A stretch of DNA of 64,000 nt, taken from contig NW_024609846.1 of NCBI RefSeq assembly GCF_016920785.2, forward strand, positions 112,086,831 to 112,150,830, in the 5' to 3' direction. Of the stretch, positions 33,240 to 43,149 are shown in pieces (the first letter of the stretch is position 1; every line of letters starts with the position of its first letter). The notes below the pieces were generated by a model. The model was not told the origin of the DNA and did not search any database. It saw only the letters and a list, made by a program, of their open reading frames with translations. The translations under genes and the position numbers were made by a program. This DNA is from Ixodes scapularis (taxonomy: Eukaryota; Arthropoda; Arachnida; Ixodida; Ixodidae).

Positions 33240-35256
33240 AGGCCCTGTCACACTGCGGAAACAGTCGGAGAACTTTGTCCTTCAACACGAGGAAAACATG
33301 TTTTCGGGGACCCTGTCACATTGCGGAAACAGCAACAGTCCGGAAACATGTTGCTGTCGTCCGAAAACCATGTTTCCCAACTTGTTCTCCGGCACTCGGG
33401 GAACATCCTGTCACACCGAGAAAGCGTGTTGGAAGAACACAAATTGCCTCCTCTCCTGCGCGCTGCATCCCTCTCTCTCTCGCCCTCGTCTGCCCGGCCG
33501 GCTCGGCTAATCTACAAGCGCGAGCTCCGGGCTTTCAGCATCCCTGCCAAGCACGCGCGCCCGTGCAGTGCAAGCACTGTTCTGGGCCAGATGCTCGCGC
33601 TTGTAGCATCGGCTGCGTCTGGACCGAAGCTGAAACGAAGTATAGGCGGCTAGGCTCAGATCCGCTGGCTCCGCTCGCCCCTTGAATCTTTGCCATTTTG
33701 GATCGCCGTCTCATCGACGTCGCTCTACCGTAGTCGGTTCATCAGCCGTGCGAACCATCTCGTGTTCTCTGGATTTGGCGGTTGCGTTCTGCTACAGGGC
33801 TAGACCCTTGCACGATGGCATACGCGCCGGCCACAGCAGCAGCTTCTGCTTTGAGGCCCTTTCATATTGAGGAAACACGGCGGAAACATGAGCAAAACAT
33901 GTTTCTCAACAGTCGGGGAACATGTCGGCTGTCGGCTCTGTTGCCCGACAACCCTGTCACATTGAGGAAACAGCAACACAACATGGACGACAGCGACAAT
34001 GCTGTCTCGGTGTGACAGCTTTTGGCAACGGAAACCTCGACATTTTGTGTCGGACGACACGTGTTGCCCATTTCGGTGGCTGAGCGAATTTTTCTCCAGC
34101 AACACGGCAACATCTATATTTTTCTGTACAGATAGTCGCACGAGAATACTTCAATAATTGACGTCAAGCGTGAAGGGCCATTTTGAACGCGGCTTCTTGC
34201 GCGGCAGCAGCTGATCGTCAGAATCATCTGAATCGATGGCACAAAGAAGCACCAGAGCAGAAGCTGCTGCTGTGGCCGGCGCGTATGCCATCCTGCAAGG
34301 GTCTAGCCCTGTAGCAGAACGCAACCGCCAAATCCAGAGAACACGAGATGGTTCGCGCGGCTGATGAATCGACTACGGTAGAGCGACGGCGATGAGACGG
34401 CGATCCAAAATGGCAACGATTCAAGGGGCGAGCGGAGCCAGCGGATCTGAGCCTGGCCGCCTATACTTCGTTTCAGCTTCAATTCAGACGCAGCCGACAA
34501 GCGCGAGCATCTGGCCCAGAACAGTACTTGCACTGCACGAGCGCGCGTGCTTGGCAGGGATGCTGAAAGCCCGGAGCTCGCGCTTGTAGCTTAGCCGAGC
34601 CGGCCGGGCAGACGAGGGCGAGAGAGAGAGGGAGGCAGCGCGCAGGAGTGGAGGCAATTTGTGTTCTTCCAACACGCTTTCTCGGTGTGACAGGATGTTC
34701 CCCGAGTGTCAGAGAACAAGTTGGGAAACACGGTTTTCGGACTACAGCAACATGTTTCCGGACTGTTGCTGTTTCCGCAATGTGACAGGGTCCCCGAAAA
34801 CATGTTTTCCTCGTGTTGAAGGACAAAGTTCTCCGACTGTTTCCGCAGTGTGACAGGGTGCTTCTTTGTGCCATCGATTCAGATGATTCTGACGATCAGC
34901 TGCCGCCGCGCAAGAAGCCGCGTTCGAAATTGCCCTTCACGCTTGACGTTATTATTGAAGTATTCTCGTGCGACTATCTGTACAGAAAAATATAGATGTT
35001 GCCGTGTTGCTGGAAAAAAAATTCGCTCAGCCACCAGAATGGGCAACACGTGTCGTCCGACACAAGTTGTCGAGGTTTCCGTTGCCAAAAGCTGTCACAC
35101 CGAGACAACATTGTCGCTGTCGTCCATGTTGTGTTGCTGTTTCCTCAATGTGACAGGGTTGTCGGGCAACAGAGCCGACAGCCGACATGTTTCCCGACTG
35201 TTGAGAAACATGTTTTGTTCATGTTTCCGCCGTGTTTCCTCAATGTGACAGGGCCT
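33240..35256. mobile_element. DNA transposon-like element with an inverted copy of itself inside
   Basis: The block has the order A, B, inverse A, inverse B, with A about 33240-33853 and inverse B about 34859-35256. The inner part (33854-34858, 1005 bp) is the reverse complement of the outer part joined together (about 1012 bp). Outer ends are AGGCCCTGTCACACTGCGG and, inverted, AGGCCCTGTCACATTGAGG. TTA flanks both sides. Subterminal GGAAACATG/CATGTTTCC and CCCTGTCACA motifs recur many times, as expected for transposase binding. No transposase frame is seen; the superfamily is uncertain. Confidence 0.8.
33854..34858. mobile_element. Inner inverted copy of the same element
   Basis: Begins AGGCCCTTTCATATTGAGG and ends with TTTCCGCAGTGTGACAGGG. 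It splits the outer copy between GCAGCTTCTGCT and TGCTTCTTTGTGCC; the inner copy itself shows the unsplit order GGCACAAAGAAGCACCAGAG at 34235-34254. No exact target duplication is visible at this junction. Confidence 0.75.
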
Positions 35257-35924
35257 TTAGGGGCCCGCTTAATGCCAGAGTCGCTCTAGAGCGACAAACA
35301 AAAACAAACGACACCGACAGGCCCCAAGAACGTGCAGCCTACACGCGAAGATACCCTCGGCAGGCATGAAGTCCCCAGTGCTCGCGAAGTAAGCACGAGT
35401 GATTGCAAGCCTGCCAAGGATTCCCTCGCATGCACGTTGCGTATGCTTGATGAGGCTTGTTGGTGCCGGTTATTTCTTTTTGTCACTCTGGTGGGACTCT
35501 GGCCTTAGGAGTGAACGCTAACAAAAAACCTGGCTGGGGTTCAGCGCGTGCGCCGTGATAGGCCCCTATTTTTTAGGGGCCCCCTAACTTTGGGGCCCCC
35601 TATTCCAGAACTTCCTATTAGCCGAACCCTAACAATGTCAGAAACTCGGGGCGTGTCCTGCGCTTTGCCAACCCCAGCGTGAGGGTATGATAGACCAAGG
35701 CCTAGTATCGGCTTCATATCACGTAACCGCTCGTTCTCGCTGCAAAAAAACAAAACAAAAGAAAACGCTGCTCATTTTTTTTTCTTTCTAAATAAATCAG
35801 TTGCGAGTCAGCCCTCTTTCGTTCTACTCCTTTTCTCTTCCTCCGACATTTTGTGCGTTGCTTAATCTTAGCAACGCCGCTTTTTTTTATTGCACAAGGA
35901 GAAAAGCTATTGCGTGCTTCATAG
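35257..35924. other. No recognised gene; small GGGGCC hairpin
   Basis: A hairpin GGCCCCTA/TAGGGGCC lies at 35561-35581, followed by repeated GGGGCCCCCTA motifs. The rest is unassigned. Confidence 0.4.
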
Positions 35925-36070
35925 CCCAGCAAACCATGGAAATCCGTCGGGCGTCCGAGAAAGAGCCGAATATCTAATGTCAGGATAGGACGTCCATCGG
36001 ACGTACGGCGGACATCTGTTTCTGAATGTCCGGATTTGGAGGTTCATTGGACGTCCATGGGACATTCATT
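35925..36070. repeat. End fragment of a GGACGTCC-rich repeat
   Basis: Begins CCCAGCAAACCATGG and continues with AAATCCGTCGGGCGTCC, GGACGTCCATCGGACGTACG and GGACGTCCATGGGACATTC. An inverted counterpart ends at 50372 (CCATGGTTTGCTGGG). It is either two separate fragments or the ends of one very large element. Confidence 0.5.
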
Positions 36071-36307
36071 GATGGCCATATACACGGCTGATTTCATTTT
36101 TATACAAAATGCGTTATAGGTGCCCATCTCTATGAAGAAGATAAAACTTATATAGAGAGTATTCACTGGGCGCCATATTTGTGGGTGCTGTCTAGAGTGC
36201 ATGATTGATTGATTGATTGAAACGTTTATTTGAAAGACCACGCCTCTGGCTTGTGGGCCTCGTGTGGCGTGGGGGAAGGGAAAAAGGGAGCTAGCGATGA
36301 CGATGGA

Positions 36308-36637
36308 TCAGATGTACCGTCCGATCCCGGAGGACCGGAGGTAGGAGATGAGGGATGAAAAGACGGCTGTTCTATCCGCGGGTTCTGAGGACTTCGGGTG
36401 GGCCCATTCCCATAGGGTCTTTGGTCGAAGGGAAGGAGGCAGGTTGTTGATTGCCGCCGCCCGTTCGTTTGACGTCTCTGAACACAACCATACAAGGTGG
36501 TCACAAGTCGCGAGGACACCGCAGTGGGGACGTCTTGGGTCAGGTCCCGTGTCCTCCTGGTCTGTTGGGCTGTGGAATTTGGCAAGCCAAACGGGAGTTA
36601 GCATAGTGCGGATTTGTAGTCTGTGCAGGGCCACTCG
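36308..36637 (-). pseudogene. LINE ORF2 C-terminal segment with CCHC-like motif
   Basis: Same frame as the RNase H part but separated from it by one in-frame stop at about 36638-36640. It contains HCGVLATCDHLVWLC, a zinc-finger-like motif usual at the end of I-type ORF2 proteins and thought to aid RNA binding. It ends shortly before the 3' UTR. Confidence 0.85.
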
Positions 36638-36640
36638 TTT

Positions 36641-37534
36641 TCATCTTGGAAGCCCTCGAGGGATCGGATGGGGGTTAGCAGGGAGGAGCGCAGCAAGTCG
36701 CGCCTTCCGGGCATTTCTTTCTTCTTTTTTTATCTCATTGAGGTCGAAGCCTTCTTTACTTGAAACATCTCGTTGAACGGGCGAAGGGACCGGGCCTTGT
36801 GAGGGCTGAATAGTTGCTTGTAGCAGTGCCCTCGCGGCCCCGTCCACCAGCTCGTTCACCGGTATGTTGGCGTGGCCAGGAATCCGCGCGATGGTGATCT
36901 TCTGTTTAGCCCCGGCGAGGGGAACCAGTTCCCGGATGTGCGCAACCGTAACGTTGCGGGTGCTCGACTTCCCAAGTGCGCGCACTGCCTCTTGGGAGTC
37001 TGTGTATATGCGGGTTTCACTAATTTCTGGGCGTGGCATGGTCGTGGCCGTTTCCACTGCGAACAGAATCGCCAGAAGTTCTGCCATGCAGGTGCTTCGT
37101 GTACGTGAGGTAAGCTGGTTGCTCGTCTCGTTGCGAGTAGGTGAGTGCCACGCAATTGCAGTTCGGCCGCTATCGTCCCTCGCTGCATCCGTGTAGAAGA
37201 CGTGTTTGAAGAACTGGCTGATTTCCTTGCAATGAATGGCCGCTTGCGTGGCTCGTCTCTCGGGGCGATCAGGTCCTTCGTGACTTGGAAGGGGTTTGAC
37301 GGGGGTGACTGCCTCCGCGTTCCAAGGTGGAGTTGGTGTCGGCATGAGCGGGCCGTTGATGAGGTAAGCGCGACCACTGGACGTGAGTATGATTCGACCG
37401 TGAAGAGTGCGAGACAGCCGTTGAGCTTGGCTCACCCGCATCTCATCGGCGATATCACGGATAGTATTCATTTGAGCGATGCTCTCGAGTTGGTCTACCT
37501 GCGTGAAGCGGGGAAGTCCAGTGACAACTCGCAT
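36641..37534 (-). pseudogene. LINE ORF2 RNase H domain
   Basis: Would degrade the RNA strand during element copying. Acidic residues lie in VFYTDAARDDSG, CMAELLAILFAV and IYTDSQEAVRAL, with a final Asp in NELVDGAAR, so the catalytic set looks complete. The N-terminal part (MRVVTGLPRFTQ) follows the RT thumb but in another frame: one base appears to be missing near 37540, where RT ends in TIPYYE. It ends at an in-frame stop. Confidence 0.9.
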
Positions 37535-38724
37535 GGCTGCTCGTAATATGGTATGGTGGTGAGTGCAGCTTCTTGTTTCTTTGTGAGACGAAGATAATTA
37601 AGTCCGTACACCACCTTAGAGATCAGGATGGTACGGACGAGGCATCGAAGGAGGTCGTCCTGTGCACCCCATGCCTTGTTTGAGATGGCCTTGAGTAAGT
37701 TTAGGCCTTCTTTCCACTGCGACTTCACCTGCCGGAGCCATGTGATAGCGCCGCTTTTGCGGTCGAATGTGACTCCTAGAATTTTGATAGAGTCGGTCTG
37801 GGTAATAGGGACTCCATCCACCTGCAGTTGAATGTCTGCACGGGCGCTCCGGCGTCGGCCGGGAATGACCATATAAGTGGTCTTCTTCTTTGATAATTCG
37901 AGGCCTGATTGGAGGGCGAAGGTCGTGACGATGTTCAGCGCTTTCTGCATATAGAGTTGTTGGCTTTCCGCCCCACCTGCCGTCGTCCATAGGGTGACGT
38001 CGTCCGCATAAATTGTGAAGCGAATTTGCGGGACGGCTTCGAGGGCGAGAGCCAGGTCCACCATAGCGAGGTTAAAAAGAAGCGGCGATAGGACCGCCCC
38101 TTGGGGAACTCCAATGTTGTTAGTTCTCCACTGGCTTTTGGTTTGACCGATGGACACCTGAAACGTTCGGTCTTGGAGAAATGTTTTGATAAAGATTAGG
38201 AGGCGGCCCTGAATACCTCGCCTCTTTGCTGCATTCACAACGGTGCTGTGTGGTATGGAATCGAATGCTTTGCGTAAGTCAATGGTTACAAGCGTACGCG
38301 GTTGGCTTTTGAAGAGCCGGCGCTCGTAGAGGTCATGGTAAAGCATGAGTAGGCTGTCCTGTGTCGAGAGGTGAGAACGGAAGCCCGTTTGCATGGGATG
38401 AAAGGCCCCACTCGACTCGAGGATCCAGGACAAACGAGCATTGACCATGCGCTCTAGAACTTTGCACAGGTTTGACGTCAAGGAGATTGGGTGAAGGTTG
38501 GCCACCATGTTGGGTGCCTTGCCAGGCTTGGGAATAGTGATCACTGTAGATCTCTTCCATTCGGGAGGTAGCTCACCCTTTTCCCAGATGGCGTTGAAGA
38601 TGTCAAGAAGCTCCTTCATGGCGTCCGACGGAAGGTTCCGGAGCGTGGAGATAGTAACGAGGTCCGGGCCAGGTGCCGACTTGGCTCGCGCTGTCGCGAG
38701 AGCGTCCTGGAGCTCGGCGAGCAT
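37495..38724 (-). pseudogene. LINE ORF2 reverse transcriptase domain
   Basis: About 400 open codons with the RT blocks in order: SAPGPDLVTISTLRNLP, WKRSTVITIPKPGK, HPISLTSNLCKVLERMV, MQTGFRSHLSTQDSL, TIDLRKAFDSIPHS, NIGVPQGAVLSPLLFNLAM and the catalytic box FTIYADDVTLW. These motifs are intact. Frames change at both ends (about 38760 and 37540), so ORF2 as a whole is broken. Confidence 0.95.
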
Positions 38725-38759
38725 GAAGAAAGCGTCTGCCGGGTGTTCATTTTGTATGG

Positions 38760-39056
38760 GCTGCCGGACGGCTCGGGTTGCTGCGGGAAGAAATAATCTC
38801 CCGCCTCTGCCGCGAGTTGTTCTTCGGCAATGTCGTGGCGGAGGGCCAAGTTGCTTCCGGTGTTGCAGGTTTTTGTTTTCCCGGAGAGCCCTTTATAGGC
38901 TCGCCAGAGCGCGCGGTAGCCTATCCGCTCGTTAAGCGAGTCGCACAGTTTCCGCCAGTTGGTATGGCAGAGCTCGATTGTGTATTTCTTGGCCTCGGCC
39001 GTGGCGTGATTCAGGCGGATCTTGTTCTGGAGGGACCTCCTGGTTCTGTAACGCAT
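38760..39056 (-). pseudogene. LINE ORF2 linker between endonuclease and RT
   Basis: Reads RYRTRRSLQNKIRLNHAT, YTIELCHTNWRKLCDSL and IGYRALWRAYKGLSG, typical of the basic linker in I-type ORF2. It lies in a frame different from both neighbours, so there is one frameshift near 39065 and another near 38760. Confidence 0.8.
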
Positions 39057-39069
39057 AACGGCCTCCCAG

Positions 39070-39960
39070 TCACCTGTCCCACAAGTTGATAAGGTGCAAG
39101 TCGGGTTGCGGTGTGTCTTCTTTCACGTTGTACTCAGTGCGGGCCTCCCGTAGCGCGTGTTGGATGCGTTCTGCGAAGGGGACGCCGGCGAGGCGGGTCA
39201 TGGCGGTGCGGTAGCTGTCCCATTTTGTGAAAGTGACCTGTCGCCGGGACGAAGTACGTATGAGAAGTCGTATATGAATGGGAAGGTTGTCGCTGCCCAT
39301 TGGATCGGCCTGCACTTGCCACTGGACCCGTAGATTTGAAGAGGTCCAAGTTAGGTCGGGGGACGTGTCGTTTTGGTTGGAGCATTGGGCCAGCCGCGTG
39401 GGGGTGTCTGGTTCGTTGCAGAGGTGAAGACCAGCTGCGACGCAAGCTTTTTTTAGACGTTTGCCGCGGGCGTTCTTGTTCGGATAACCGCACGCGGTAT
39501 GTCTGGCATTGAAGTCCCCCGCAAGTATAGTACGCTTGTCCTTCTTCACCAAGTCTTTGATCCAATTGGCTTCATTTGGGCCCACGGTTGGCCTGATGTA
39601 TGTGTTATGTATATCAATGGGCGTGTCCTTAACTTTGACCCTCGTGGAAATAACTTCACGGTCGTCAGAACACGCTGCCTCTGAGTTCAGTTGTGTCTGT
39701 GGGTGTGTTTTCATTACAAGAGTGGTTACAATTCCAAAATTAGAGGTTTGTCTTTGTATACTGCGGTTTATGTAAGTGTTGTAACCCCTGATCTTAATTT
39801 TCTCTACGTTAGCTTCCTGTAGAAGAATAACGTCGAGCGTCTTGTTTTTAAGTGCAGTGAGGCGCGTTTTGAGTTCATAAAGTTTCTGTTGCAACCCACC
39901 GCAGTTCCATTGAAGGATCCATGGTTGCAGTTTGCTGCGGTGTTTCTGTTGTTTGGGTTT
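39070..39960 (-). pseudogene. LINE ORF2 APE-type endonuclease domain
   Basis: Would nick the target DNA. The frame includes WILQWNCGGLQQKLYEL at the start, VILLQEANV (catalytic Glu), ILAGDFNARHTACGY (Asp/Asn) and SPDLTWTS. The last block reads MGSDNLPIH where the family normally has SDH; the change of a catalytic His to Asn would be a single-base CAC to AAC change. The frame overlaps the end of ORF1 and has no clear ATG close by. A stop follows LINLWDR. Confidence 0.92.
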
Positions 39961-40000
39961 GTGTGAGGCACTTTGGGTGCTTGTAGCTTTTTTGGGGGGA

Positions 40001-41661
40001 TTATTGTCGGTCGTTACGAGTGTCTATGAGTCTGTGGATAGCTGTCGTGAGTTCGGCCAGTTGCTTCTCCATCCGAGCAAAGCCCGCGTATTGGAGTTGA
40101 AGGACCTGTGTCGCCATGTCCAGCCGTTGGGCCGGATACTCCGGTGATACCGTTGGTTGAGAGCCTCCCATCGTCACTGCTGCATACGACGTCCCGGCAT
40201 CTTGGCTCGCCGGTCTTCCCGCCGGTGGTGGTAAAGTGGGTTTATCCATCCCTTGCGCCGATTTTTGACCTGCTTTCTTGGCGGGGCGCCGCGGAGGAAT
40301 GGCGCGCTTTGGGCACTCATTGCTGGTGGCCACGTGGGCCTCGCCACAATTTGCGCACTTCGGAATCTGCGAGCAGTTCTCCATGCCATCGTGCTCAGAG
40401 CCGCAAGTTCCGCAGCGCTCCTTCTCTCGCGGGCAAACGTCCTTTTTGTGTCCAATCGCATGACATTGAAAACATACGAGTGGTCTCGGGCGGTACTCAC
40501 GTACGGGGAGGACTTCGTGCATGTAACTCACCCGTTGGGGGCGAGTTGTGCCTTCAAATGTGACAAGTATCGTGTTTCCCTTCGTCCCCAATGGGCGTGC
40601 TTCCACCAGCTTGTGAGTTCTGCACTCAATATCCTCCTGGAGTTGTTCAGGAGTAACCTCGTTGTTCTGACCGCGTAGGTACACGACTCCGCGACATTGG
40701 TTCCCGGCAAGAGCCTTGTAGGGTTGGAGCGCGTTAGTGTCCTCCCCTTGGCGGATTGCCTTGGTTTTCAGAAGCTTCTCTGTGAGGAGAGGGTCCGTAG
40801 TAGTAATGGCTAGGGCATTTGCCCTCTCATTCCGATGGGCGGTGTAGTCGGCGTGGGCTTGAGTGCCGAGACTTTCAATGGCTTCGCGGATTTCTTTTCC
40901 GGTGAATGCACTTACTTCTTTCTTCCCGACGGAGCAAAGCACCACAGTTTGCACCGGGAACAACCTCGGCGTAGATTCGTCGGCATTTCTCATTGGCTGC
41001 GAGCTCAATTTTCTTTTCCGTGAGGAAATTCCTGAAGCGGCCATTCTTTGTCGTCGTTTGTCTCGGAGGCCGGCAACAAATTTGGTGGTGCCGGTGGTTT
41101 CGTCTGCTTCAGAGGGTGTCCTTGAAATGTGCCTTCATTGAGCGGGGATGCGCTGGCTCGGGGAGGCCGACCGCCATCTTGTTTTGTCAAGCGTACCGGT
41201 GTGAGATGGCCGCCATCTTGCATTTCCTGGGTCGTTTGTGGAGGTTCTTCGTCGCCTTTCCCACTTGTTCTATGGGGCGACCGAGATCTTTCGTTTTTTC
41301 GTCTAAATCGTGGATCTTGCGTTGGTTCCTTCAGCGTCGGCCGGTTCTGGTAATCAACTATATCTTGTGGTTGTGGCGTGAATCGAGCAACGAGTTGTTG
41401 CAGAGCTTCCAGGAACGCCGGTTGTCGCTCAATGACGCCGGCCAGAACTTGAAAAAGGTGACTCACCTCCGGCGTTGACAATACTTGGTGGTAGGGTAGA
41501 TTGACTTGCATCGGGAGCGGAGTGTTCTGCAGCTGTCCAGTGCCGTTTTCGGAAAACGGCGTTTCGGATAAACGCTGGTTTTCGGGAAGGTCGGTCATTT
41601 CAATGCCGGGCGTACCCTGCATTGACTGTTGTGGCCCACCGCCTTCGTAGGGGTGGCCCAA
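40001..41661 (-). pseudogene. LINE ORF1 (gag-like, zinc-knuckle protein), frameshifted
   Basis: Nucleic-acid-binding protein that would package element RNA. The N-terminal half (41661-41005) starts MGHPYEGGGPQQSMQG and is Pro/Gln-rich. The C-terminal half (41044-40001) lies in another frame, overlapping by 40 nt, so a frameshift near 41010-41040 is likely. The latter carries three cysteine knuckles: CFQCHAIGHKKDVC (CX2CX4HX4C), CGTCGSEHDGMENC and CANCGEAHVATSNEC. It ends LIDTRNDRQ just where ORF2 begins. Length is normal for I-type ORF1 if the two halves are one protein. Confidence 0.9.
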
Positions 41662-41791
41662 GGCTGCGGCCAGGTCCGCAAGGGACCCGTAAGCCTACGG
41701 ATCAGAAATAAGGGCCTATTGAGAAGAAGCACAGAGGAAGTCAAAATACCTTCCGTTCGTCAGGGCTCAGTCTTCTTCCCTAGAGTGCATG

Positions 41792-42952
41792 CTCTGAACG
41801 AGCCCGCATTAATAGGCTGCTAAGACCGGCAATCTTGAGGGTGCGAAATGCACGTTACAAAAGAACTGTGGAAGCTCGCCATCACCACGCGCTCAGCAGT
41901 CGTGCACACAGCTATGGCCGCCAGTGAATACTTCCTATACTGTAACAGTATATAGGTTTGTGATAGCGCTTACCCCCGAAATTATAGATGTGACTTCATC
42001 TGAAGCCGAACTTTGACTTGGTCAAGCCCTCCTCAACAGCAAGTTCGACTTGAAAACGCCCAAGCTGGCTTTCGTGTTTCATAGACGCTCCCTCAAGCTT
42101 CCTTCGTCACATCCTGTTCCAGTCGCGAGCGCTCTTGGTGTTCCCCGCCTGGAAGCGAGATTAGGTTGGAAGTTTTCTCTTAAAATGTCTTTCACAATTC
42201 AAAAATAAGGTTCTTTTTCAAATATTATTTATACCGTGTCGTTACGAAACGCAAACGGGAAATTCGCTGATACGCAGGTTTCGAAACTAAGGTTGTACGC
42301 GAATTCTAGACAAATACGCCTATCCATCTGGCAACGCTGGTTCATTTGCGCGATGGCTCATAGCGCTTGTTTCTTTTTCGGTTCGCTCGTCGGCGTCCCT
42401 CACTTCTGGCACATATGGCGTCATGTGAGCTTCGACGTCTCCTTCATTATGAAAACTCGGGGGGAGAAGATTAAACTACGATTCACCGAAGACGATAAAC
42501 AAATGCTTATGTGTATTCAACAAGCATAAAAAGATATTTGAGTGAGTTCCCGAGTCCGCTGTTGCGTCCACAAGCCTCAAGGGGAAAGTTTAACATCCTC
42601 ATAGGATATTCCTACGAGACTCCAATAACAAGCAAAAAAAGTACTTGGAACTCACGATCCGGGAGAAAAGGGACTACGAATTGAAGCGGTGCTCAAAGCA
42701 GGTAAGTGTTCTGCAACATTTCCTTCCTGCAAACTACGCGGCGTAGTGCTCTCTCGTATATGTAAACTTAACCTATGCAGCCTTGCTTAAGCTTACTTTC
42801 GGCTGTTTTAAACGTTATTTTGTGTTTCTTACATGTTTCTTCAAAGGCTTGTTGTAGTGGGCGCCACTACATCAAGCATGGGGCGCAGTGCCTGTGCTTT
42901 CGCTGATCGAAACCAGGATGTAGTTACCGGGCATCATAGTTTTCGCAACTAT
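41792..42952. other. Mostly unassigned; contains two short coding-like pieces
   Basis: No full gene. A 26-codon frame at 42449-42529 and an open piece ending at a GTAAGT donor near 42711 are the only coding-like parts seen. Confidence 0.35.
42449..42529 (+). other. Possible relic of a Myb/SANT-like protein start
   Basis: ATG followed by KTRGEKIKLRFTEDDKQML, resembling the start of Myb/SANT-like proteins common in tick genomes (acidic FTEDD block). It stops after 26 codons. Further on, YLELTIREKRDYELKRCSKQ ends at CAG|GTAAGTG (about 42710), which would suit an exon end, but frames do not join. Weak evidence. Confidence 0.25.
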
Positions 42953-42956
42953 GTTG

Positions 42957-43012
42957 TATTTATTTATTTATTTATTTATTTATTTATTCATTCATTTATT
43001 CATTCATTTTAC
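42957..43012. repeat. (TTTA)n/(TTCA)n microsatellite at the LINE 3' end
   Basis: Runs of TTTA and CATT units form the tail of the CR1/L2-like LINE. Confidence 0.9.
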
Positions 43013-43149
43013 CCTCAGGGCACAAAGGCATTACAGGGGAGAGTGGAGAATAGTAATAATAAGAATACAAAAGGAACGATGAACAAAAAACTCAAGTGGG
43101 AACATGAGGTTGGCAATAGAAGCACAAAAAAGAGCCTGGTCAGTCATTG

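Larger units (their letters stand above)
36204..41779 (-). mobile_element. Nearly full-length I-like LINE, 5.6 kb, 12-bp TSD
   Basis: Minus-strand order: short 5' UTR, ORF1 with zinc knuckles, ORF2 with endonuclease, reverse transcriptase, RNase H and a terminal CCHC-like motif, then AATAAACG and an (ATCA)n-type 3' tail. The 12-mer CTAGAGTGCATG flanks both sides (36192-36203 and 41780-41791), the duplication made by target-primed insertion. Domain order fits RNase H-bearing LINEs of the I group. The frame is broken in several places, so the copy is dead, though its full length suggests moderate age. Confidence 0.93.

Noticed and set aside
33236..33242. piggyBac insertion at CCTTAAGG
   Set aside because: The right flank reads CCTTTAGG, not TTAA, and the termini do not look like piggyBac ends.
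33212..35289. Many overlapping open frames of 60-157 codons
   Set aside because: They repeat in mirror image because the block is an inverted duplication; none shows a transposase or other domain.
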